Shown here piece after piece: positions 6,205 through 11,447 of a stretch of DNA of 11,447 nucleotides. Positions within the stretch are counted from its first letter, which is position 1; each line of letters opens with the position of its first letter. The notes below the pieces were generated by a model. That model was not told where the DNA came from. It made no database searches and worked only from the letters and a program-made list of their open reading frames with translations. Both the position numbers and the translations under genes were made by a program. Source of the DNA: JBEVNX01 sp040507895 (GTDB taxonomy: Bacteria; Desulfobacterota; Binatia; JACPRU01). The DNA lies in contig JBEVNX010000043.1 in NCBI GenBank assembly GCA_040507895.1, positions 1 through 11,447 of the forward strand, read 5' to 3'.

Positions 6205-7359
6205 TCAGCCGAGCGCTTGCTCGAGATCCGCGATCAGGTCCACGGTCGACTCGATGCCGACCGATAGCCGAATGAGCCCATCGCCGATGCCGAGGCGGCG
6301 CCGGTCCTCGGGCGCCATGCCGGAGTGAGACGTGGTCGCCGGCCGGGTGATGAGGCTTTCGACGCCGCCGAGGCTCGGCGCCGAGATCGGCAGCTCGACG
6401 CGGTCGAGCAGACGGTCCGCCGCCTCGACGCCGCCCCGGAGCTCGAAGGCCAACATGCCGCCGAAACCGTCGAAGAGCCGACGCGCGCGCTCGTGGTGAG
6501 GATGGCTCTCGAGCCCGGGATAGCGGACCCGTACGACCGCGCGGTGGCCCTCGAGGAAGCGCGCGATGGCGAGCGCGCTCGCGTTCTGCTGGCGCACGCG
6601 CACGCCGAGCGTCTTCATGCCGCGGTGAAGGAGGAACGCAGCGTGGGGATCCAGGGAGCCGCCGAGGTGCGCGAGCTTGAGGTTGACCGCTTCGACCAGC
6701 GTGCTTCGACCGATCACCGCTCCCGCGACGATGTCGTCGTGACCGTTCATGTACTTCGTGCAGCTGTGCAGCGAGAGGTCGAAGCCGTGCTCCGGCGGCC
6801 GGAAGTTCACCGGGCTCGCGAACGTGTTGTCGACGATCGACACGAGACCGTGCTCGCGCGCGAAGCCCGCCGCGGCTTCCAGGTCGCCGACCTCGAGCAG
6901 CGGATTGCTCATCGTCTCGACGTAGAACGCCTTGGTCTCGCGGCGGAGCTTCGCTCGCCAGGTCTCCGGCCGGTCGCCGTCGACGAAATCGACGGCGAAG
7001 CCGAGAGGGGGGAAGTCGCGTGTCACGAAATCGTGCGTGCCCCCGTAGAGGCAATTCTGCGCCAGCAAGTGGTCGCCCGCGCGCAGCACCGCGAGCAGCG
7101 TGGTCGACACGGCCGCCATGCCGCTCGCCGTGACCAGCGCCGCCTCGGCGCCCTCGAGCGCGGCCAGCTTGGCATGCAACACGCGGTGGTTCGGCGTGTT
7201 GTTCAAGCGGATGTACTTGAGATCGTGATAGCGCGTGGCGCCAGCGTACTCGTAGGTCGAGGACTGGAAGATCGGCATGCTGATCGCGCCTTCGATGCGC
7301 GGCTCAGGCTCGCCTGCGTGGATCAACTTGGTGTCGAGTCCTGGTGAATTCCGGGCCAT
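6205..7359 (-). CDS. Cys/Met-metabolism PLP-dependent enzyme (cystathionine gamma-synthase/lyase-like)
   Basis: A 384-residue full-length PLP enzyme of the Cys_Met_Meta_PP family. Visible motifs are ASGMAA (78-83, phosphate loop), LYGGTH (104-109, active-site Tyr105), VDNTF (176-180, Asp177), and SCTKYMNGHDD with Schiff-base Lys202. APSLGGVESLI (327-337), PATTSHSGM (340-348) and the substrate-binding Arg364 in LIRLSVGIE follow. Gly occupies the Cys position of canonical methionine gamma-lyase, and APSLGG recalls plant-type cystathionine gamma-synthase rather than the AESLGG of enteric CGS. A synthase or lyase of cystathionine or O-acylhomoserine is the best guess. The ATG at 7359 is chosen because AAAGGGG (7371-7365) lies five bases upstream. 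The frame remains open to 7407, but that extension lacks family similarity. It heads a two-gene operon with the asparaginase. Confidence 0.93.
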   Translation of the reverse strand: MARNSPGLDTKLIHAGEPEPRIEGAISMPIFQSSTYEYAGATRYHDLKYIRLNNTPNHRVLHAKLAALEGAEAALVTASGMAAVSTTLLAVLRAGDHLLAQNCLYGGTHDFVTRDFPPLGFAVDFVDGDRPETWRAKLRRETKAFYVETMSNPLLEVGDLEAAAGFAREHGLVSIVDNTFASPVNFRPPEHGFDLSLHSCTKYMNGHDDIVAGAVIGRSTLVEAVNLKLAHLGGSLDPHAAFLLHRGMKTLGVRVRQQNASALAIARFLEGHRAVVRVRYPGLESHPHHERARRLFDGFGGMLAFELRGGVEAADRLLDRVELPISAPSLGGVESLITRPATTSHSGMAPEDRRRLGIGDGLIRLSVGIESTVDLIADLEQALG

Positions 7360-7364
7360 GCCAT

Positions 7365-7371
7365 CCCCTTT
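7365..7371 (-). promoter_or_regulatory. Ribosome binding site fixing the PLP enzyme start
   Basis: The minus strand reads AAAGGGG, then five bases, then ATG at 7359. This supports the 384-residue form over in-frame ATG codons farther upstream at about 7386 and 7407. Confidence 0.7.
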
Positions 7372-7384
7372 CCGCGAGGGGGCC

Positions 7385-7416
7385 ATGTTGCACAGGACTC
7401 GGCGCATCGTTCAACT
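7385..7416. promoter_or_regulatory. Divergent promoter region, overlapping weak boxes
   Basis: The 91-bp spacer must serve both the leftward PLP/asparaginase operon and the rightward CoA-transferase. On the plus strand TTGCAC (7388-7393) is followed after 17 bases by TCAACT (7411-7416). On the minus strand TTGAAC (7414-7409) is followed after 18 bases by CAACAT (7390-7385). Both -10 boxes are poor matches. The two pairs overlap almost completely, so if real they would compete. Confidence 0.22.
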
Positions 7417-7440
7417 TGCAGCCAGGGCGGTTCCGAGGGT

Positions 7441-7445
7441 AGGAG
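7441..7445 (+). promoter_or_regulatory. Ribosome binding site fixing the CoA-transferase start
   Basis: AGGAG followed by five bases and ATG at 7451 is a strong Shine-Dalgarno arrangement. The frame is open back to 7277, but the extra 58 codons overlap the opposite-strand PLP gene and do not resemble the family. Confidence 0.75.
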
Positions 7446-7450
7446 AGCCG

Positions 7451-9820
7451 ATGCCAAGCCCCCTCGCTCACCTGCGCGTCCTCGATCTGTGCGACCTCCG
7501 CGGTGCGCTTGCCGGTCGCATGCTGGGCGACCTCGGCGCCGACGTCCTCAAGGTCGAGCCGCCGGGCGGAGAGCCGAGCCGGCTCAGGGCTCCGTTTGCA
7601 GGCGATCAGGCAGCGCCGGACCGATCGTTGGCGTTTCTCTTCCGCAACGCCAACAAGGGAAGCGTGGCCATCGATCTCACCGATCGCTCCGGCCGCGCCC
7701 GCTTCGAGGAGCTCCTCGAGCGCTCCGACTTGCTGCTCGAGAACTTCTCCGCCGCCGACCGCAGCCGGTTCGGCCTCGATCCGGCCGAGCTCTGCGCGCG
7801 CCATCCGCACCTGCTGCACGTGGCGATGGCGGACTTCGGTCTCAGCGGCCCGCGCGCGGGCTGGATCGCCGAGCCGATTTGCGCCCTCGCTGCATCCGGA
7901 GCCCTCTACTCGGCAGGCCTCGCCGAGCTGCCGCCTTGCAACGCCCCGGGTCATCTCGCGCACGACTGCGCGTCGATCTACGCGGTGGCGGGCGCCCTCG
8001 CTGCGCTCGCGGACCGGGCGCGGAGCGGGGTCGGTCAGACGGTGGAAGTGTCGGTACAGGAAGCCGCGCTCGCCGGCTTGAACCCGTGGTCCATCCCTCT
8101 CGCCGATTACGCGCGGCGCTATCCGCCTCTGCCGGTGCTGATCCCGCGCAACGGTGACGGGCCTTACACCGTGCTGCGGGCCCGCGACGGGTATCTCCGC
8201 GTGCTTCCCGCCACGCCGCGGCATTGGCGGGCGTTCTGGGAGTGGCTGGGCAAACCCGAAGCGCTCGCGGGCCCGGAATGGGAAACGGTGATTCACCGGA
8301 TCGCGAACCAGGACGTCGTTCGTCTCGTGGCGGGCGATGTCCTGGCATCGCGCGGCCGCGAGGAGGCGATCGAGCAAGGGCGCCGGCTTGGATTCCCGAT
8401 CGTGCCCTGCAATACGCCGGAGGAGTTCGTAGCCGAGGCACAGACGCGGTCACGCGGGTGCTTCCGCGCAACGGGGTTTGCGCACGTCGAGGCCGCGCCG
8501 TTCACCGCACTGCCGTGCGAGTTCTCGCGAACGCCGGTGTCGCTGCGCCGGCCCGCGCCGTCGCAACCCGGCCGCGAGGCCTACCTCCCACCGCGCGAGC
8601 CCGACGCGCCGGGCGAACCGCGCGAGGCGCGGCCGGCGCTCGACGGCGTGCTCGTGGTGGCACTGACTTGCGGTGCGGTCGGACCCGAGGCGTGCGGATT
8701 GCTTCGCGATCTCGGCGCGGAGGTGATCAAGATCGAGTCGCGCGCGAACCTCGATTTTCTTCGCCGCGTGACGCTCGACGGCGACCCCAACCACTCGTGG
8801 ACCTTCAACGAAGAATGCCGCGGCCAGAGAAGCGTGTGTCTCGACCTCTCGACAGCGCGCGGCCGCGAGATCGCGCTCGCTCTCTGCAAGCTCGCCGACG
8901 TGGTCGTCGAGAACAACCGCGGCGGTGTCGCGGAGACCTGGGGTCTCGACTACGACGACGTCGCCAAGGTGAATCCCGACGTCATCTACCTCTGTTCGCA
9001 GGGCTTCGGCCGCGGCGGTCCGCTCGGCGAGGCGCCTTCGTTCGGGCCGCTCAACTCGACGTTCGCCGGGGTGAACGGTCTATGGAACCATCCAGCCGCG
9101 CCGTATCCCGCTGGCATTTCGCTCAATCACCCGGATCACATCGCGAGCAAGCTGGGCGCAGTGGCCGCGTTGGCGGCGCTCGAGCACCGCAGGCGAACGG
9201 GTGAAGGACAACGGATCGACATGTCGCAATCGGAGGCTGCGGCGTTCCTGGTCGGCGAGGCCTACTTGCTCCATGCGGCCACCGGTCGCCGTGCCGTGGC
9301 GATCGGCAACGACGCCGAGAATGCGGTGCCGCACGGCGTCTACCCGGCTGCGGGCTCCGACCGCTGGGTGGCCGTGGCGGTGACGAGCGATCAGGCCTTC
9401 GCCCGTCTTTGCGACATGTGCCGGTGGCCCTACGACCTCTCGCTCGCGACGCTGGACGGCCGCATCGCGGCACGGCACGCGCTCGACGAACGGATCGCCG
9501 AATGGACGGCGTCACGCGAGGCCGAGGCGGCTGCGGCGGAGCTACAGTCAGCGGGCATCTCGGCGATGGCGGTGCAGAACGGCGACGACCATCGCGCCGA
9601 TCCGCATCTCGCCGCTCGGGGCGCGATCGTCACCGTCCAGCATGACGACATCGGTGCCGAGCGGCATGCTGCCAATCCCATCCGACTCAGTCGCACGCCG
9701 ATGCGTGCGCCGGCCGCCGCACCGCTACTCGGGGCGGATTCGCGCGGCGTGCTGTCGCAGACCCTCGGGCTCGCTGGGGCCGAGATCGACCGCTTGATTG
9801 CCGAGGGTGTCTGTACGTGA
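7451..9820 (+). CDS. Tandem-fusion CaiB/BaiF family III CoA-transferase
   Basis: A 789-residue protein made of two family III CoA-transferase modules, each near the size of a single CaiB/BaiF polypeptide. Module 1 starts LRVLDLCDLRGALAGRMLGD (8-27), with LGADVLKVEPPGGEPSR (28-44), NKGSVAIDL (68-76), LLLENF (94-99) and GQTVEVSVQEA (195-205). A Pro/Arg-rich linker covers about 366-397. Module 2 repeats the plan: LVVALTCGAVGPEACGLLRD (401-420), LGAEVIKIES (421-430), RSVCLDL (460-466), VVVENNRGG (484-492) and GQRIDMSQSEA (586-596). Family III enzymes move CoA between acyl-CoA and a free acid through an acid nucleophile, Asp169 in formyl-CoA transferase. At the matching place both modules show Glu (204 and 595). 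Single-module enzymes work as interlocked dimers, so the fusion may build that dimer in one chain. DMSP CoA-transferase DddD has a similar two-module layout, but nothing here ties this protein to DMSP. The acid substrate is unknown. Confidence 0.9.
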   Translation: MPSPLAHLRVLDLCDLRGALAGRMLGDLGADVLKVEPPGGEPSRLRAPFAGDQAAPDRSLAFLFRNANKGSVAIDLTDRSGRARFEELLERSDLLLENFSAADRSRFGLDPAELCARHPHLLHVAMADFGLSGPRAGWIAEPICALAASGALYSAGLAELPPCNAPGHLAHDCASIYAVAGALAALADRARSGVGQTVEVSVQEAALAGLNPWSIPLADYARRYPPLPVLIPRNGDGPYTVLRARDGYLRVLPATPRHWRAFWEWLGKPEALAGPEWETVIHRIANQDVVRLVAGDVLASRGREEAIEQGRRLGFPIVPCNTPEEFVAEAQTRSRGCFRATGFAHVEAAPFTALPCEFSRTPVSLRRPAPSQPGREAYLPPREPDAPGEPREARPALDGVLVVALTCGAVGPEACGLLRDLGAEVIKIESRANLDFLRRVTLDGDPNHSWTFNEECRGQRSVCLDLSTARGREIALALCKLADVVVENNRGGVAETWGLDYDDVAKVNPDVIYLCSQGFGRGGPLGEAPSFGPLNSTFAGVNGLWNHPAAPYPAGISLNHPDHIASKLGAVAALAALEHRRRTGEGQRIDMSQSEAAAFLVGEAYLLHAATGRRAVAIGNDAENAVPHGVYPAAGSDRWVAVAVTSDQAFARLCDMCRWPYDLSLATLDGRIAARHALDERIAEWTASREAEAAAAELQSAGISAMAVQNGDDHRADPHLAARGAIVTVQHDDIGAERHAANPIRLSRTPMRAPAAAPLLGADSRGVLSQTLGLAGAEIDRLIAEGVCT

Positions 9821-9822
9821 CT

Positions 9823-9853
9823 CGCGGCGGGAGATGACGTAGCGAGCGCCGCG
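9823..9853. terminator. Possible bidirectional hairpin between convergent genes
   Basis: CGCGGCG (9823-9829) and CGCCGCG (9847-9853) are perfect 7-base inverted copies around a 17-base loop, inside the 62-bp gap between the CoA-transferase stop and the small-protein stop. Neither side has a T tract. The position suits a terminator; the sequence alone is weak evidence. Confidence 0.25.
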
Positions 9854-9882
9854 GGCCGAGAGCGACGACCGACCGGCGAATC

Positions 9883-10083
9883 CTACCTCGGAGCGGCTCC
9901 GCCGCCAGGCGCCGCGTGTAGCGTCGACGAGCGGGAGCGCTCGCCGCGCACGATCAGCGGGAGCGCGGCCACCGTCAACCCGAGCGAGATGACGAGGATC
10001 CAAACGAAGTCCTGCCGGTGAGACAACACCATCGCCCAGAAGATCGAATCGTTCAGGGACGTGGCAGCCACTTCGGCGAGCAT
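9883..10083 (-). CDS. Small single-pass membrane protein, uncharacterised
   Basis: A predicted 66-residue protein that I do not recognise. Residues 1-26 are mixed (LNDSIFWAMVLSHRQD). A hydrophobic helix follows at about 27-46 (FVWILVISLGLTVAALPLIV), then a basic RGER patch and a Ser/Gly/Ala-rich tail to residue 66. The Arg patch after the helix suggests the C-terminus is in the cytosol. The ATG at 10083 is preferred because AAGGG (10093-10089) is five bases upstream; a GTG at 10089 in the same frame would overlap that site. The gene begins 17 bp after the stop of the TPR/ATPase gene on the same strand, so it is probably co-transcribed. The transmembrane profile and ribosome site speak for a real gene. 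The short length and lack of a known family speak against certainty. Confidence 0.5.
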   Translation of the reverse strand: MLAEVAATSLNDSIFWAMVLSHRQDFVWILVISLGLTVAALPLIVRGERSRSSTLHAAPGGGAAPR

Positions 10084-10100
10084 GCTCACCCTTCTATCGC

Positions 10101-11447
10101 TCAGGCGGGCCTTTTGTCACGGGCCGCCTCCAACGCGTCGAGCTCGACCGCCACGATTCGACCGTAGCCGAGGGCGCCGATGGCCGCGGCCGTACGGGCT
10201 GCCTCCCGGAGCTCGTGCTGTTGTCGGGGGGCGTCGCCCTCGAGCGCGGCGAGCTTCGCGCGGGCGAGGTGGATCTGCGGGGCGTAGGACGGCTGCTCCA
10301 TCTGCCGAGCATCCTCGAGCGCGGCGGCGACGTCGGCGGCCGCGGGAGCCCCCTCGGTTCGCAACAGAAGTCGCGCCTGCGCCAGCTGCGCGTGACAGAT
10401 GGCGTTCTTCGACCGCGAGCGCCGCGCGAGCTCGAGGGCGCGCGCGATGGTTTGCCGCCCCTCCGCCACCCGTCCAAGCGCGATGTACGCCTCCGCGAGG
10501 TCCGCCAGCACATACGGCTCGACCCACAGCACCGTCCGGCTCTCGCGGGCGATCCTTAACGCGTTTTCGAGAGCGCTCGCAGCCGGTTGCCACTCGTCGC
10601 TCATGAGGTGCGAGATGCCGAGCCCGCGGTACGCGAACGTACGCGAAAGCGCGCTGCCGAGCGCTTCGGCGATCCTCACCGCGTCGGCGGCGTGGCTCCG
10701 GGCGATCTCCGGATCTCCGAAGCATCGCGCGAGATAGCAGAAGAAGCCGTGAGCGAGGCTCTGCAAGTCCGGTTCGTCGAGCTCGCGCGCCAGCTCGAGA
10801 GCGCGCTCGAGCTGCGCGCGCGCCTCGCCGAGACGCCCGAGCTGGGTGAGCAGGTTGGCGGCGAAGTACGCGAAGAACACGTAGGGGCTGAACCCGGCGC
10901 CCGCGCCGAGCTTCGGATCGTCCGGCGGATGGCGTAGCACGTCCTGAGTCAGCGCGAGCGCGTCTTCGATCCGGCCCGCGATCTCGTATGCGTAGACGAG
11001 CGTGACGCGGATCGCGAGCTTGATCGAATCGTCGCCGCAAAGCTCGGCGAGCCGCAGGCCTTCGAGGCTGTGCTCGATGGCGGCTTGCACGTCGCCCGAC
11101 GAGCTGAGGGCGCCCGAGTACGCGGATTCGAGGAGCGCAAGCCGGCGGGTCTCGCCGAGTCGGATCGCCAGCTCCCGCCCCTCGGCGAAGAGCGTCGCGC
11201 TCTGGTTTTCGGGATCGCCGTGCCAGACCCCGCGCGCGATGATGTTGACCCGCGCCGCCAGCGCCAGTGCCATGGACTCCGGGGACTCCGGGACGAGGGC
11301 GACGAGATCCCGCAGCTTCCGCCAGTGCCGAAGCGCCTCGCCGAGGTTGCGCATCTCGGCCCACTCGGCGGCCCGCCGGGTCCAGCGGGCCGCCTCGAGG
11401 ATCTCACCCGCCCGCTCCCAGTGGTGTGCGACCAGCCCCGCGAGCGC
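10101..11447 (-). CDS. C-terminal TPR region of a large ATPase/adenylate-cyclase-type signalling protein, 5'-truncated by window edge
   Basis: The frame is open to the right edge, giving 448 visible residues with no start, so this is only the C-terminal part. It begins LVAHHWERAGEILEAARWTR, the sequence that in many bacterial proteins joins an AAA/STAND-type ATPase to a TPR array, often with an N-terminal adenylate/guanylate cyclase or kinase domain. The rest is helical repeats of TPR type, for example AIEHSLEGLRLAELCGD, LGRLGEARAQLERALELARE and LADLAEAYIALGRVAEGRQ, each with the alternating small and large residues of that fold. The array probably binds a partner or senses a ligand in the cytosol. 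The catalytic part lies outside the window, so cyclase, kinase or transcription-factor versions cannot be told apart. The TGA stop is 17 bp before the small membrane protein gene, which is likely its operon partner. Confidence 0.8.
   Translation of the reverse strand, partial: ALAGLVAHHWERAGEILEAARWTRRAAEWAEMRNLGEALRHWRKLRDLVALVPESPESMALALAARVNIIARGVWHGDPENQSATLFAEGRELAIRLGETRRLALLESAYSGALSSSGDVQAAIEHSLEGLRLAELCGDDSIKLAIRVTLVYAYEIAGRIEDALALTQDVLRHPPDDPKLGAGAGFSPYVFFAYFAANLLTQLGRLGEARAQLERALELARELDEPDLQSLAHGFFCYLARCFGDPEIARSHAADAVRIAEALGSALSRTFAYRGLGISHLMSDEWQPAASALENALRIARESRTVLWVEPYVLADLAEAYIALGRVAEGRQTIARALELARRSRSKNAICHAQLAQARLLLRTEGAPAAADVAAALEDARQMEQPSYAPQIHLARAKLAALEGDAPRQQHELREAARTAAAIGALGYGRIVAVELDALEAARDKRPA

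Noticed and set aside
5219..7054. A 611-codon open frame on the minus strand crossing the PLP enzyme and asparaginase genes
   Set aside because: Its product is arginine-, proline- and serine-rich without motifs. It is a shadow created by GC-rich codon use in two well-supported genes on the same strand.
7277..7450. A 58-codon N-terminal extension of the CoA-transferase
   Set aside because: It overlaps the start of the opposite-strand PLP gene, has no family similarity, and a strong AGGAG site favours the ATG at 7451.
9725..10003. A 92-codon minus-strand open frame overlapping the CoA-transferase end and the small protein gene
   Set aside because: It has no ribosome site and no hydrophobic or family signature, and it conflicts with the better supported small membrane protein in another frame.
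10791..10814. Perfect 9-bp inverted repeat (CAGCTCGAG, 6-base loop, CTCGAGCTG) that could extend with GC-rich flanks
   Set aside because: It lies inside the TPR coding frame and is explained by repeated Leu-Glu codons (CTC GAG) in a helix (QLERALEL). The base composition makes such repeats common.
1..11447. Search for mobile elements, CRISPR arrays, tRNA/rRNA genes, riboswitches and defence genes
   Set aside because: No direct repeat arrays, transposase motifs, terminal inverted repeats, cloverleaf-like segments or known defence domains were seen. Codon use and base composition look even across the window.

Overview
The window is GC-rich chromosomal DNA with strong G/C preference at third codon positions. 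Several starts are GTG, and intergenic gaps are short. There are no rRNA or tRNA genes, insertion sequences, phage genes or CRISPR repeats, so it reads as an ordinary metabolic stretch of a high-GC bacterium. The mix of genes (an HSD10-like short-chain dehydrogenase, a family III CoA-transferase fusion, a DUF4124 protein, ArsS, and the tail of a large ATPase/TPR protein of the adenylate-cyclase type) resembles environmental proteobacteria in the broad sense, such as Myxococcota or Binatota-like lineages. That placement is inference, not proof.

Layout from left to right. Positions 1-1142 (+) hold the 3' part of a Cys/Met-metabolism PLP enzyme whose beginning lies off the left edge. Positions 4161-1332 (-) hold a leftward set of three: a secreted DUF4124/coiled-coil protein, a polytopic GT-C-like membrane protein joined to it by a 4-base GTGA overlap, and, after an 83-bp gap, an HSD10-type dehydrogenase. 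An 84-bp divergent spacer separates this set from arsS (4245-5222, +), a radical SAM enzyme of arsenosugar synthesis. The tail of arsS overlaps by 14 bp the tail of an L-asparaginase II gene (6198-5209, -). That gene sits 6 bp behind a second Cys/Met PLP enzyme (7359-6205, -), forming a two-gene operon. A 91-bp divergent spacer leads to a 789-residue protein with two fused CaiB/BaiF CoA-transferase modules (7451-9820, +). On the right edge (-) are the C-terminal TPR part of a large signalling protein (11447-10101) and, 17 bp behind it, a likely 66-residue one-TM protein (10083-9883).

The genes do not form one obvious pathway. Three touch amino acid chemistry (two sulfur-amino-acid PLP enzymes and an asparaginase). 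Two touch acyl-CoA chemistry (HSD10-like dehydrogenase and CoA-transferase fusion). One is an arsenic enzyme without its usual methyltransferase partner in view. I see no convincing new multi-gene system. The points most worth a second look are the CoA-transferase fusion with Glu at both presumed nucleophile positions, the arsS/DUF4124 divergent spacer that looks built for leaderless transcripts, and the small membrane protein behind the TPR signalling protein.
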